A stretch of DNA of 49,475 nt, taken from positions 3,037,618-3,087,092 of the forward strand of contig CP070639.1 in NCBI GenBank assembly GCA_020354045.1, written 5' to 3'. Position 1 is the stretch's first letter. Each line of letters opens with the position of its first letter. Positions 36,531 to 46,198 of this stretch are shown here, one piece after another. Source of the DNA: Anaerolineales bacterium. GTDB lineage: Bacteria > Chloroflexota > Anaerolineae > Anaerolineales > UBA4823. Below the pieces are notes generated by a model. That model searched no databases. It saw only the letters and a program-made list of their open reading frames with translations, and was not told where the DNA came from. The translations under genes and the position numbers were made by a program.

Positions 36531-37016
36531 CTAATCCGATTTAAATCGCCCAAACTCATAGTCTTCCAAAGCATAGATAAAGTCCCTTGAATTTAAAATT
36601 ATCGTTACACCACGCGTTCCTGAGCCAATCGATATCTCTTCTTCTTCAAGTATGCCCTGGTCAACCAAAATTTTCATGGGATCAGGCAAACCAAACGGGG
36701 ATACTGCCCCAATCTCGTATCCAGTTTTTGCTAAGACTTCTTCCTGGCTTGCCATGGTCAGGCGAGAACGACCCAGATGGCTTCGCAACGCTGACCATGA
36801 GACTTGCTCCGGGCCACTTACCAGCACCATTACAAACTCGTCCTGAGATAAACGAAAAACAATGCTGCGCACCACTTGCTCAGGTCGCTGCCCTCTCTCC
36901 TGAGCAGCTTGTTGCAGTGATGTTATCGGTCCGGAATGATGAAACTGCCTATGAGTTACTCCCTTTTCTGATAAAGCACGTGAAACTGGTGTTTGGGATT
37001 GCATTATATTTTGCAT
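36531..37016 (-). CDS. YbaK/EbsC family (aminoacyl-tRNA deacylase-like) protein
   Basis: A 161-residue YbaK/ProX-fold protein. Members hydrolyse mischarged tRNAs such as Ala- or Cys-tRNA(Pro). GAVSPFGLP and the final GSGTRGVTIILNSRDFI are family motifs. The catalytic Lys of E. coli YbaK (Lys46 in VFKTLL) aligns by eye with Arg50 here (QVVRSIVF), so canonical deacylase activity may be altered. AGGA is six bases before ATG 37016. The 266 bases between the SDR and this gene show nothing else definite. Confidence 0.87.
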   Translation of the reverse strand: MQNIMQSQTPVSRALSEKGVTHRQFHHSGPITSLQQAAQERGQRPEQVVRSIVFRLSQDEFVMVLVSGPEQVSWSALRSHLGRSRLTMASQEEVLAKTGYEIGAVSPFGLPDPMKILVDQGILEEEEISIGSGTRGVTIILNSRDFIYALEDYEFGRFKSD

Positions 37017-37110
37017 TACTTTCCTTATTTACAACAATAAAAGCTTTCATCCTTGTTAGCTCAAAAATGGTTATCTGGGAGTATACTCCAGACGCGTATG
37101 GAGTGCAAAC

Positions 37111-38349
37111 ATGATTGTAAATAATCGAATATTCTCATTTGCTTCTGCAATAACGTTAATACTTGGCTGTTTACTCTACCCCAACCTTCAAGCAAATTCG
37201 GCTACGCCACTCCCGCAGCCCGAAACAATCGGTGATGCTGCAAGTATCCAGGAATCAACAAATTCCCAGGATTATAACTCATGTGGCGGACAATACGCAC
37301 CCTTAATAGACGCAAGCTTCGAAAATGAAGTGGTTGTCTTGGTAAATAAGGAACGTGAATCTCGTAACCTACCACCCCTCAAAGAGATTGCTGGATTGAC
37401 TGAGGCTGCCCGTTATCATGCCACTGATTTAGGTCAGGATGATTATTTTGACCACAATTCCTATGACCGAATAAATGGGAACCTTGTATATATTTGCTCT
37501 ACCTGGAACCGTATTGACGCCTTTTACTCTGGTGGTAAGGGTGAAAATATTGCTGCCGGGTATACCACCCCGGCCTCTGTCATGTCTGCCTGGATGAACA
37601 GCACAGGTCATCGCAATAATATCCTGAGTACCAATCATTGGGAAATCGGCGTTGGGTATTATCAGGGTAGTGGAACATACTCACGTTATTGGGTTCAAGA
37701 TTTTGGGAAAAGCTCAGGAGTCTATCCACTTATAATCAACAACGATGCCGCCAAAACTGACAATAAAACAGTATCCCTGTACACGTACGGGACAAACTGG
37801 CAAGAGATGCGTTTTCGCAACAACAATGAGCCATGGTCTAATTGGATGACTTTTAGCAACAAGACAACCTGGCAGCTTCCAAACTATTCTGGCGAGCACA
37901 CAGTTTACAGCGAATTGCGTTATGGCTCCCTGGTTGTATCCAACAGCGACAAGATAAGACTGGAATTGCCAGATCAACCCGCACTTGGAAACCTACCCCA
38001 ACAAGTGACCTTCAACTATAACCTACAGGCACAAAGTTTTTCTCCAGCTGCAATTATTCTCACCCCGCAGAACGTAGGCAATGAGCAGGTGTTAAACTGG
38101 ACGGTTACAAAGCAAGGAGACTGGTTCATTGTGTCACCCAGTAGCGGTTCGACACCTAACACATTCGAGGTTATCCCAAATATTCCGAATAATCCCAGTC
38201 AGCAGATTTATACTGGATCTTTGACTGTAACAGTCACTTCACCGCAGGCCGTCGCAGGATCTCCGTTTACAGTAAACCTCGAGCTGATCCTCAGTAATAG
38301 CAGCGTTTACAAAACCTATTTACCTCTTTCCATTGTTGCACAACCTTAA
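37111..38349 (+). CDS. Secreted CAP/SCP-domain protein with YLPL C-terminal tail
   Basis: A 412-residue exported protein. The signal peptide (residues ~1-31) is followed by a CAP domain (about 70-205) with VVLVNKERESRNLPPL, ARYHATDLGQDDYFDHNS, GENIAAGYTT and STGHRNNIL. These are typical of bacterial YkwD-like proteins, whose role is often unclear. Residues ~210-290 and 290-390 look like beta-rich modules, the second resembling an Ig-like BACON-type repeat. The protein ends in VYKTYLPLSIVAQP. GGAG is seven bases before ATG 37111. A clear terminator follows. Confidence 0.87.
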   Translation: MIVNNRIFSFASAITLILGCLLYPNLQANSATPLPQPETIGDAASIQESTNSQDYNSCGGQYAPLIDASFENEVVVLVNKERESRNLPPLKEIAGLTEAARYHATDLGQDDYFDHNSYDRINGNLVYICSTWNRIDAFYSGGKGENIAAGYTTPASVMSAWMNSTGHRNNILSTNHWEIGVGYYQGSGTYSRYWVQDFGKSSGVYPLIINNDAAKTDNKTVSLYTYGTNWQEMRFRNNNEPWSNWMTFSNKTTWQLPNYSGEHTVYSELRYGSLVVSNSDKIRLELPDQPALGNLPQQVTFNYNLQAQSFSPAAIILTPQNVGNEQVLNWTVTKQGDWFIVSPSSGSTPNTFEVIPNIPNNPSQQIYTGSLTVTVTSPQAVAGSPFTVNLELILSNSSVYKTYLPLSIVAQP

Positions 38350-38379
38350 AATCAAATACCAAAAATGAACTTAGAATGA

Positions 38380-38408
38380 CACGGAGCGCTTATCGCTCCG
38401 TGATTTTT
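38380..38408 (+). terminator. Rho-independent terminator after CAP-domain gene
   Basis: CACGGAGCG (38380-38388), loop CTTAT, CGCTCCGTG (38394-38402), then ATTTTTCT. A perfect 9-bp GC-rich stem with a T-tract. Confidence 0.88.
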
Positions 38409-38559
38409 CTATCTTAGTACTGCTAATTGCTTAGCATATAAGTAGACAGTTGAATGGCAGAGCATCTAAATATTGGTTTATTTAGTTGAATACGAAAGTA
38501 ACAAAAAAATGGTTCACCAAGTTCGATACTTACCCAATTACTTAAATCGAACGCCCTCG

Positions 38560-38568
38560 TGGTATGAT
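38560..38568 (+). promoter_or_regulatory. Possible extended -10 promoter before MBL-fold gene
   Basis: TGGTATGAT reads as an extended -10 element (TGn-TATGAT), about 62 bases before the hydrolase start. No good -35 is seen. The rest of the 38403-38630 gap holds nothing recognisable. Confidence 0.35.
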
Positions 38569-38630
38569 TTTTATTAATATCAAATCTCAGCCTACAATCA
38601 TTCTTCTGTAGCACCTAACTTGGAGCAAAT

Positions 38631-39248
38631 ATGACTTACCAACTACATAAAATTGAAGTAGGTCCTTGGCCTATGAATGCTTATCTGGTAGTTTGTGCTG
38701 CCACCCACAAAAGCGTCATTGTGGATCCTGGAGCACAGGCAGACTTGATCCTCAAATTAGCAGAAAGCACGCAGGTTGAAGCAATCTTGCTCACACACGG
38801 TCACTTTGATCATATTGGTGCACTGGATGAGGTTAGGTCGGCCGTTTCCAAGCCCATTTACCTCCACCCCTCTGATGCAGAACAATTTAATATCACCTAT
38901 GATATCCCATTACAGGATGGAATGAATATACCTCTTGGTGCAAATAGCCTGAAGGCATTTCACACACCGGGTCATACACCTGGAATGACCTGTTTTGATA
39001 TCGGAGAACAGAGAATCATAGTGGGAGATACAATTTTCGTTGGGGGTCCCGGGAAAACATGGTCACCTGAGTCGTTTTCACTTACCATGGAAACAATGCA
39101 GCAGATTGTCTTCAATTGGCCAGATGAAACTGAATTTCACCCGGGTCATGGTCCAGCTGGCAAAATCGGCACTGAAAGACCAGGTTTTAACACATTTTTG
39201 GCTCGCGGTTGGTCTCCCAGCTTATTTGGTGATATCACCTGGGATTAG
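38631..39248 (+). CDS. Metallo-beta-lactamase-fold hydrolase (glyoxalase II-like)
   Basis: A 205-residue MBL-fold protein. The dizinc motif THGHFDHIGA, the third-ligand region HTPGHTPGM, the bridging Asp in GDTIFVGGPG and FHPGHGP near the C-terminus are all present. This subgroup includes hydroxyacylglutathione hydrolase-like thioesterases and other hydrolases; bacteria lacking glutathione use them on other thiol esters. Cytoplasmic. TTGGAG lies before ATG 38631. Confidence 0.92.
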   Translation: MTYQLHKIEVGPWPMNAYLVVCAATHKSVIVDPGAQADLILKLAESTQVEAILLTHGHFDHIGALDEVRSAVSKPIYLHPSDAEQFNITYDIPLQDGMNIPLGANSLKAFHTPGHTPGMTCFDIGEQRIIVGDTIFVGGPGKTWSPESFSLTMETMQQIVFNWPDETEFHPGHGPAGKIGTERPGFNTFLARGWSPSLFGDITWD

Positions 39249-39287
39249 ATTGATATAGTCAATTTGCCGCTTTCATAACATCCATTT

Positions 39288-39316
39288 TTCACCTAATTCG
39301 AGAAAAAAGGTATGAT
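39288..39316 (+). promoter_or_regulatory. Putative promoter of hyp operon
   Basis: TTCACC (39288-39293) and TATGAT (39311-39316) with a 17-base spacer, about 70 bases before hypA. The match is moderate (4/6 and 5/6). No operator is recognisable. Confidence 0.4.
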
Positions 39317-39386
39317 TTCAACATGACATCTTACACTACGAGCGCATACACAGTTGTGATATTCTTTGATTAAATTGTGAGTGCGC

Positions 39387-39728
39387 ATGCATGAATTGCC
39401 AGTTACCGAAAGCATCCTAGAAATCGCCCTGCGATATGCAGGTGACGCTCAGGCGAATCGCATCACCGATTTATACCTTGTGATCGGACAATTAGCCACC
39501 ATCGTGGATGATTCAATTCAGTTCTATTGGGACATTATTGCTAGAGATACAATTGCTGAAGGTGCCAGGTTGCACTTCAAGCGAATTCCCACCCAGGTAA
39601 AATGCCAGGATTGCCAACTGGAGTATAAACCCGCCGAACTAGAATTCACCTGCCCTGAATGCAAAAGTTTTCGTGTCCAAATTGTGGCCGGTAACGAATT
39701 TTATATGGATTCAATCGAAGTAGAGTAA
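39387..39728 (+). CDS. hypA: Hydrogenase nickel incorporation protein HypA
   Basis: A 113-residue nickel chaperone. I start at ATG 39387 so that the protein begins MHE, because His2 is the conserved nickel ligand; the frame also has GTG at 39381. The zinc site is formed by CQDCQLEYK and CPECKSF. With HypB it delivers Ni to the large subunit of [NiFe]-hydrogenase. It is the first gene of a six-gene operon, with hypB six bases downstream. Confidence 0.95.
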   Translation: MHELPVTESILEIALRYAGDAQANRITDLYLVIGQLATIVDDSIQFYWDIIARDTIAEGARLHFKRIPTQVKCQDCQLEYKPAELEFTCPECKSFRVQIVAGNEFYMDSIEVE

Positions 39729-39734
39729 ATCAAG

Positions 39735-40400
39735 ATGACTCAAAGGGTCCAGGTAATTGAAAACATACTCAGTGCAAACGATCAAGTAGCACTTGAAAAT
39801 CGTCGACTACTTGAAGCCGCCAATGTGTATGCACTTAACTTTATGGCTTCTCCAGGTGCTGGTAAGACATCATTGATAGAACAAACATTAAAGAGAATTT
39901 CCAGTGAATTGCACATTGCGGTTGTGGATGGGGATATTGCCACCAGTATTGATGCCGACCGCGCTGCGGCCGCGGGTGCACTAGCTATTCAAATCAACAC
40001 AGGTGGAGAATGCCATCTTGACGCCATAATGCTAAAGAGCGCTCTCTCGGAATTAGATTTGCAGGGGATTGACCTCTTGATTGTCGAGAATGTAGGTAAC
40101 CTGGTTTGTCCTGCCAGTTTCCAACTCGGAACCCACCAGAGTGTACTGATCGCATCCATTCCTGAAGGTGATGATAAACCGTACAAATACCCAGGCATGT
40201 ATCGCGGTGTCGATGCGCTTGTCATCAACAAGACAGACTTGCTCCCATATATTACTTTTGACATGGATTACTTTCGTCGTGGGGTTGAAATGCTTAATCC
40301 AGGTTTGGTAACCTTTCCAATCTCTTGTAAAACAGGTGAAGGTTTAGACTCTTGGATAGCTTGGCTAAGGATACAGGTTAGCAGTCACTCAATAAAATAA
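39735..40400 (+). CDS. hypB: Hydrogenase nickel incorporation GTPase HypB
   Basis: A 221-residue SIMIBI GTPase that powers nickel insertion with HypA. The P-loop is ASPGAGKTS, the switch region VVDGDIATSIDADRA, and NTGGECHLDA supplies the Cys/His nickel site at the dimer interface. The guanine-specificity NKTD is in ALVINKTDL. The N-terminal CxxCGC high-affinity nickel motif and His-rich stretch of some homologues are absent. Confidence 0.96.
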   Translation: MTQRVQVIENILSANDQVALENRRLLEAANVYALNFMASPGAGKTSLIEQTLKRISSELHIAVVDGDIATSIDADRAAAAGALAIQINTGGECHLDAIMLKSALSELDLQGIDLLIVENVGNLVCPASFQLGTHQSVLIASIPEGDDKPYKYPGMYRGVDALVINKTDLLPYITFDMDYFRRGVEMLNPGLVTFPISCKTGEGLDSWIAWLRIQVSSHSIK

Positions 40401-40421
40401 TAGGCTGCTGTTATTGAATCA

Positions 40422-42857
40422 ATGACAGAAAATCTGGTCGGTGCCCACATACACATTACCGGTATTGTCCAGGGGGTTGGTTTCAGGCCATTTGTTTACG
40501 GATTGGCAACCCGTTATTCTTTGTTAGGATGGGTGCGCAACACCTCTGCTGGAGTGGACATCGAAGTCGATGGACCACTCGATATCATCCAGCAGTTTTT
40601 TGCTGCTTTGAGAAGTGAAAAGCCTCCTTTGGCTCGCATTGACACCTGCGAGATAAGTCTGCGCCAAGCGGATGGCTTTAACACCTTTGAAATCAACCTG
40701 TCTACAGCCATAGAGGATGGTTTCCAACCCATCTCACCTGACGTGTCGATATGCCCAGATTGCATTAATGAGCTTTTCGACCCTGCTGATCGGCGCTACC
40801 TTTACCCATTTATTAATTGCACGAATTGCGGACCGCGCTTCACCATCATTCGTGATATTCCATATGATCGTCCCAACACCACTATGGCTAACTTCCAGTT
40901 ATGCCAGGCTTGTTCCTCTGAATACCATGATCCATCAATTCGCCGCTTTCATGCTCAACCTGTGGCCTGTCCAGCTTGTGGTCCCCATGTATGGCTGGAA
41001 TACACCCACCAGACAAACTCGATATCGGAGAGCAGATCAATAGAATTGCCAGAATCTCAACTAAAACAAAACGCCATCCTGCTTGCTCAACGCATGCTGC
41101 TGGATGGGAATATTCTGGCGATCAAGGGCTTAGGTGGTTATCACCTGGCATGCGATGCTAGCAACCCAGAGGCCTTGCGAGAACTTCGGAATCGTAAATT
41201 ACGCATCGATAAGCCATTTGCCCTCATGATGCCTGATATTCAAATTATCGAAAAGCATTGTAGGCTTTCTTCAAGCGAGGCTGATTTGCTTCTCTCTCGC
41301 CAACGACCAATCGTTATACTAAACCGCAGAGACGATTCCACGATCGCTAGAGAAGTAGCTCCACACCAAAATACAATTGGTGTAATGTTACCTTATACCC
41401 CTTTGCATTATTTGTTGTTTCTTGACTTTCAAAACCCGGCAGATATATCTAAACCCCTTAAAACCAATTTTCTTCCACTGGCATTGGTCATGACCAGTGG
41501 AAACTTAAGCGAAGAACCCATTGCCACGCAAAATCCAGAAGCCCGTACTCGACTGTCCAGGCTGGCAGATGCCTTTCTCATGCATAATCGCCCCATCCAA
41601 ACCCGTTGCGACGACACAGTTATGCGAACATTTGCTTTTCCAGAGCGCCTTGCCAAATGGAGCTCCCCAGATGCATCCGATGAGACGCCATTCTCAACAA
41701 TCACGCTCCGGCGCTCACGCGGTTATGCCCCCGATCCAATCCTATTACCATGGGCCGCACCACCCATTCTGGCTACGGGTCCTGAACTGAAGAACACGTT
41801 TTGTCTTACTCGTGACCGATATGCCTTCCTGAGCCAACACATTGGCGATATGGAAAACTACGAAACATTGCACTCCTTTGAAACCAGCATAAAGGATTAT
41901 GAACAAATATTTCGAATTAAACCTGAGTTGATTGCATACGATCTGCATCCTGACTATTTATCCACGCGATATGCCATCCAGCGTGCAAAAAGTGAAGATA
42001 TCCAGTCTCTTGGTATTCAACATCACCATGCTCATATTGCTGCATGTATGATAGATAACAGGTTGACCAATGATAAACCAGTCATTGGAATTGCCTTTGA
42101 TGGAACTGGCTACGGTGATGATGGGGCAATATGGGGAAGCGAATTCCTTTTAGCAGATTATCGTGGTTATCAGCGTTTTGCTCACCTGGCTTATATGCCA
42201 CTGCCTGGTGGAGATGCTGCAATCAAAAAACCTTCACGCCTTGCTCTGGCATACTTAATGGCCTCTGGGATAGAATGGCTTCCTGATCTAGATCCATACA
42301 AAAATCTGAGTGATCAAGAACGTTCTGTGCTTCAATCCCAGATAAAGCACAAGCTGAACACACCCTTGACATCCAGCATGGGTCGCCTATTTGATGTAGC
42401 AGCCGCCTTAATGGGTATACGCCAACAAGTAAATTACGAAGCCCAGGCTGCGATCGAAATGGAAGCCATGGTAGACTCGAGCGAATCAGGCTCATACTCG
42501 TATGGGTATTATCGCCACCAAATCCCAGAGCAAAAACCATGCCCTATCGATATCCAACCGATATTGTCTGGCATAATCAACGATCTACATAGCTGCATTC
42601 CCATCAGCCGTATTGCTGCCCGATTTCACAATAGCATCGCAAAAATGGCACACGAGGTAGCAATCGCCATGCGCCAATTATATGAGACCAACCGGGTAGT
42701 TCTATCTGGAGGCGTCTGGCAAAACATGATTTTACTTCGGTTAGTTGTTGAATTATTACACGAGGAAGGATTTGAAGTTTTTACGCACCACCAAGTACCC
42801 ACAAACGACGGTGGTCTGTCATTAGGTCAGGCCGCAATCGCAACGCAACATTTTTAA
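40422..42857 (+). CDS. hypF: Carbamoyltransferase HypF
   Basis: An 811-residue protein of typical HypF length that makes the CN ligand precursor from carbamoyl phosphate and ATP. The acylphosphatase domain (VQGVGFRPFVYGLA) is at residues ~8-90. Two zinc-finger pairs follow (CPDCINELFD...CTNCGPRFT and CQACSSEYHD...CPACGP), then a YrdC-like domain (KGLGGYHLACDA). The C-terminal Kae1-like domain has HHHAHIAACM and VLSGGVWQN. It loads carbamoyl onto the C-terminal Cys of HypE. Gene spacing of 21 bases continues the operon. Confidence 0.97.
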   Translation: MTENLVGAHIHITGIVQGVGFRPFVYGLATRYSLLGWVRNTSAGVDIEVDGPLDIIQQFFAALRSEKPPLARIDTCEISLRQADGFNTFEINLSTAIEDGFQPISPDVSICPDCINELFDPADRRYLYPFINCTNCGPRFTIIRDIPYDRPNTTMANFQLCQACSSEYHDPSIRRFHAQPVACPACGPHVWLEYTHQTNSISESRSIELPESQLKQNAILLAQRMLLDGNILAIKGLGGYHLACDASNPEALRELRNRKLRIDKPFALMMPDIQIIEKHCRLSSSEADLLLSRQRPIVILNRRDDSTIAREVAPHQNTIGVMLPYTPLHYLLFLDFQNPADISKPLKTNFLPLALVMTSGNLSEEPIATQNPEARTRLSRLADAFLMHNRPIQTRCDDTVMRTFAFPERLAKWSSPDASDETPFSTITLRRSRGYAPDPILLPWAAPPILATGPELKNTFCLTRDRYAFLSQHIGDMENYETLHSFETSIKDYEQIFRIKPELIAYDLHPDYLSTRYAIQRAKSEDIQSLGIQHHHAHIAACMIDNRLTNDKPVIGIAFDGTGYGDDGAIWGSEFLLADYRGYQRFAHLAYMPLPGGDAAIKKPSRLALAYLMASGIEWLPDLDPYKNLSDQERSVLQSQIKHKLNTPLTSSMGRLFDVAAALMGIRQQVNYEAQAAIEMEAMVDSSESGSYSYGYYRHQIPEQKPCPIDIQPILSGIINDLHSCIPISRIAARFHNSIAKMAHEVAIAMRQLYETNRVVLSGGVWQNMILLRLVVELLHEEGFEVFTHHQVPTNDGGLSLGQAAIATQHF

Positions 42858-42875
42858 TAATACGAGGAGGCTTTC

Positions 42876-43160
42876 ATGTGTTTAGGAGTTCCCGGGAAAA
42901 TAGTGGAAATCTACGATGTTGAAGGACTTACCATGGGAAAAGTCGATTTTGGTGGTGTAATGCGCGAAGCCTGCCTGGAATATGTGCCTGAAGCAAAGAC
43001 TGGAGATTACACCATCATTCATGTTGGCTTTGCCCTCAACCTGATCAGCGAGCAAGAAGCCATGGAAACGCTTGCCATGTTGAAAGAGATCGCTGCCTTG
43101 GGAGGTGAAGATCCATTCAACGAAATCCGCCCGCAATCCGGTCCCGCAGTAACTGAATGA
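42876..43160 (+). CDS. hypC: Hydrogenase assembly chaperone HypC
   Basis: A 94-residue chaperone beginning MCLGVPGKI, with the essential Cys2 that holds the Fe(CN)2CO moiety together with Hyp[11 protein letters not shown]-type residues ([16 protein letters not shown]) follow the family. GAGGAGG lies five bases before ATG 42876, the strongest Shine-Dalgarno of the operon. This fits the need for high levels of this small protein. Confidence 0.96.
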   Translation: MCLGVPGKIVEIYDVEGLTMGKVDFGGVMREACLEYVPEAKTGDYTIIHVGFALNLISEQEAMETLAMLKEIAALGGEDPFNEIRPQSGPAVTE

Positions 43161-43173
43161 TCAGGATCGTTCT

Positions 43174-44292
43174 ATGAAGCATCTTAACGAATATCGCGAT
43201 GTTGAACTGGCTCACGGGTTACTGCGTGACATTGGCCGTAAGCTTACCCAGCCATGGGTGATTATGGAGATTTGCGGAGGTCAGACACATGCAATTATGC
43301 GCTATGGTCTGGATCAGCTACTCCCTTCTGAAATTGAGCTGGTACATGGACCTGGCTGCCCTGTATGTGTCACTCCATTAGAGTTGATTGATAAGGCACT
43401 GGCGATCGCCTCCCAACCAGGGGTGATATTCACATCCTATGGAGATATGCTCCGTGTACCTGGTTCTGGACGGGATCTTTTTTCCATCCGCGCTTCAGGA
43501 GGGGATGTGCGTGTTGTTTATTCACCCCTTGATGCCGTCCAAATTGCCCGCCAAAACCCTGATAAACAGGTTGTATTTTTCGCCATTGGATTTGAGACCA
43601 CTGCACCAGCAAACGCAATGAGTGTCCTTAATGCCCAATCATTAGGTGTAGAGAACTACAGCGTGCTGGTTTCGCAAGTGCGCGTACCACCTGCAATGCA
43701 TGCGATTCTAAGTTCTCCAAATAATAGGGTTCAGGGATTTCTGGCAGCGGGTCATGTATGCACGGTCATGGGGTATTGGGAGTATGAACCAATCGCTGCA
43801 CAATATAAAGTGCCAATAGTTGTTACCGGCTTTGAGCCCGTGGATATCCTGCAAGGTATTTATAAAACCGTTCTTCTGCTGGAGCAGAATCAAATTGCAG
43901 TTGAAAACGCTTACACACGACTGGTAACTCGTTCAGGAAACAGCCCTGCTCAAAATGTTATCAATAAAGTCTTTGAGGTTTGTGATCAAAAATGGCGCGG
44001 CATTGGTCAAATACCGGATTCTGGTTGGCGATTACGATCCGAATATGGCAAATTTGATGCTGAATACCGCTTCTCTGTTGGGCAGATTCAACCCGATGAA
44101 TCCCCAGATTGTATTGCAGGTCTGATCCTGCAAGGCATAAAAAAACCTCACGATTGCCCGATGTTCGGTACTGGATGCAAACCTGAGCATCCTTTGGGTG
44201 CAACTATGGTTTCTTCTGAAGGCGCCTGTGCCGCCTACTATCGGTATTCAAGTTCCCCATTGATCCCTACCAGCCAGGTCATTTTAGATTAA
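43174..44292 (+). CDS. hypD: Hydrogenase formation protein HypD
   Basis: A 372-residue iron-sulfur scaffold for Fe(CN)2CO assembly. Conserved motifs are [32 protein letters not shown] and [11 protein letters not shown]. The C-terminal Cys residues ([27 protein letters not shown] in parts) bind the [4Fe-4S] cluster. AGGA precedes ATG 43174, 14 bases after hypC. Confidence 0.97.
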   Translation: MKHLNEYRDVELAHGLLRDIGRKLTQPWVIMEICGGQTHAIMRYGLDQLLPSEIELVHGPGCPVCVTPLELIDKALAIASQPGVIFTSYGDMLRVPGSGRDLFSIRASGGDVRVVYSPLDAVQIARQNPDKQVVFFAIGFETTAPANAMSVLNAQSLGVENYSVLVSQVRVPPAMHAILSSPNNRVQGFLAAGHVCTVMGYWEYEPIAAQYKVPIVVTGFEPVDILQGIYKTVLLLEQNQIAVENAYTRLVTRSGNSPAQNVINKVFEVCDQKWRGIGQIPDSGWRLRSEYGKFDAEYRFSVGQIQPDESPDCIAGLILQGIKKPHDCPMFGTGCKPEHPLGATMVSSEGACAAYYRYSSSPLIPTSQVILD

Positions 44293-44315
44293 GACGGCAG
44301 ACATAGGAAAACGTT

Positions 44316-45386
44316 ATGATGGCTGAACAACCACTTCCAGATCTTGAGGGTTCTGTATGCCCTGTGCCATTGAAACACGTTGAGCAGGTTGTAATGGGTC
44401 ACGGTAGTGGGGGTAATATGACTCATGAGCTAGTTAAGCGAGCCTTTCTAGGCCCGTTTGATAACCCAGCCTTACGCCTTGGGAATGACGCGGCTATTGT
44501 CGACCCTGAAAATGGTGCACAATTGGCTATTAGTACTGATTCACATGTTGTCTGGCCTCTTTTTTTCCCTGGAGGTGATATTGGACGATTAGCTGTTTGT
44601 GGGACTGTCAATGACATTGCTATGATGGGCGCAGAACCACGCTACTTGACAGCTGGGTTTATTCTGGAGGAGGGACTGGAGATAAGCCTGTTAGAGAAAG
44701 TAATCCGATCTATGCAATTAGCAGCTGAAGAGGCCGGGGTGCACATTGTCGCGGGAGACACAAAGGTAGTTCAAAGGGGTAAAGCTGACGGTATGTACAT
44801 CAATACTAGTGGAGTCGGGTTGATCGAAGCTGGTGTGCACATCGGTGGTCAACACGCACTTCCCGGCGATAAGATAATCCTATCTGGTCCAATAGGAGAT
44901 CATGGTATTGCTGTCTTGGCCGCCCGAGGCGAGTTGGGCTTTGATACCACATTAGTAAGTGACGTTGCACCCCTCAATCGACTCGTTAGAGCTATCCTGC
45001 AAGCAAGCCCGAACATTCATGCCATGCGAGATCCAACCCGCGGAGGTCTGGCGACAACCCTGAACGAGATCGCCCGTCAATCAAATGCGAATATAACGAT
45101 TTACGAGAATACCATTCCTGTTCGCCCAGCAGTTAGTGCCGCCTGTGAGATGCTTGGTTTTGACCCACTCTATGTCGCTAATGAAGGCAAGCTTGTCGTG
45201 TTTGTTGCCGCACCGGATGCAGAACGCGTACTCGCTGTAATGCGCGCATCGGAATATGGCTCCTTAGCAGAAATAATCGGTGAAGTCACATCTTCTCCGA
45301 GTAGTCGGGTTCTAATGCGCACCGCACTTGGCTCTACTCGTGTTGTAGATACACTGACTGGAGAAATGCTCCCCCGTATTTGTTGA
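44316..45386 (+). CDS. hypE: Carbamoyl dehydratase HypE
   Basis: A 356-residue PurM-like ATPase that dehydrates the carbamoyl group on its C-terminal Cys to a thiocyanate. The protein ends exactly in PRIC, the required motif. Other signatures are MGHGSGGNMTHELV, GNDAAIV, VAGDTKVV and MRDPTRGGLATTLNEIA. It closes the hypABFCDE operon, 24 bases after hypD. Confidence 0.97.
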   Translation: MMAEQPLPDLEGSVCPVPLKHVEQVVMGHGSGGNMTHELVKRAFLGPFDNPALRLGNDAAIVDPENGAQLAISTDSHVVWPLFFPGGDIGRLAVCGTVNDIAMMGAEPRYLTAGFILEEGLEISLLEKVIRSMQLAAEEAGVHIVAGDTKVVQRGKADGMYINTSGVGLIEAGVHIGGQHALPGDKIILSGPIGDHGIAVLAARGELGFDTTLVSDVAPLNRLVRAILQASPNIHAMRDPTRGGLATTLNEIARQSNANITIYENTIPVRPAVSAACEMLGFDPLYVANEGKLVVFVAAPDAERVLAVMRASEYGSLAEIIGEVTSSPSSRVLMRTALGSTRVVDTLTGEMLPRIC

Positions 45387-45401
45387 AAACTCGGTTTTCA
45401 A
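45383..45401 (+). terminator. Weak hairpin at end of hyp operon
   Basis: TTGAAAAC and GTTTTCAA form a perfect 8-bp stem around a TCG loop, beginning on the hypE stop codon. The stem is A/T rich and no T-tract follows, so termination is uncertain. The rest of the 206-base convergent gap to plsY shows nothing else. Confidence 0.4.
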
Positions 45402-45592
45402 TATCTATACATAAGCCCGCGACACACTTTCCATGTTTTTTAAGCCATCAATACAATTAGCTTTTATTATCAAGCGATACTGACAGATTACCATCATCGA
45501 ATTCTCTGAGACTATCAATTTGTGCTCCATTGCGACTTTTAGTTTTCTCCCCTGCTGAGACTATGGCGAATTATTTTATTGAGACCGTAAGC

Positions 45593-46198
45593 TTAAAAAT
45601 TTTTGTTTTCCCGGTCAAGCCATAATTCTCTATATTGACGGTTCCAATCAGAAAAGAATCGTATTGATATCACGATACCAATTCCTAAAGTAGCCCAAAT
45701 TAATTCTCCACGCCATCCAATCCCCCAAAATATCAAAGGAAGTGACGCGCCGAGTACGACTGCTGCGCGAGCACTATGATGTAGAATTAATGTAAGCGCA
45801 ATTAAAATACCCACACCAAGCAAAAATGCAATAGGCGAAATCGCAAGTATCGTCCCGCCAGCTGTCGCAAGCCCCATCCCTCCCTTAAATTCAGAAAAAA
45901 TCGGCCAGCAGTGACCAACAACCACCAACATTGCAACTAAGCCAACCAACCAATTCGAGTCAGAAAAATATGCGCTCATCCAGACAGGGATATACCCCTT
46001 GCCTATATCCAATATCAGGACAACAACAAATGCTCCCCAACCAGCTGTTCGCATGGTATTTGTAGCAGTTGCATGCCCAGAGCCACCCTCGCGAACATCA
46101 ACGCCCTTCACCAGTCTAGTTATCCATAATGCGAAGGAAAGCGAGCCGAACAAATACCCCAGCAACCCGAAACCAATTATTTCAAGGAATGTTGTCAT
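45593..46198 (-). CDS. plsY: Glycerol-3-phosphate acyltransferase PlsY
   Basis: A 201-residue membrane enzyme that acylates glycerol-3-phosphate from acyl-phosphate, the first step of phospholipid synthesis. The three PlsY motifs are visible: GSLSFALWITRL, GSGHATATNTMRTAG (usually GSGNxGxTN, here with His and Ala), and SEFKGGMGLATAGG (usually FKGGKGVAT). Five hydrophobic helices fit the family. The departures in motifs 2 and 3 are notable. Its ATG follows directly on the stop codon of the upstream methyltransferase. Confidence 0.88.
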   Translation of the reverse strand: MTTFLEIIGFGLLGYLFGSLSFALWITRLVKGVDVREGGSGHATATNTMRTAGWGAFVVVLILDIGKGYIPVWMSAYFSDSNWLVGLVAMLVVVGHCWPIFSEFKGGMGLATAGGTILAISPIAFLLGVGILIALTLILHHSARAAVVLGASLPLIFWGIGWRGELIWATLGIGIVISIRFFSDWNRQYRELWLDRENKNF

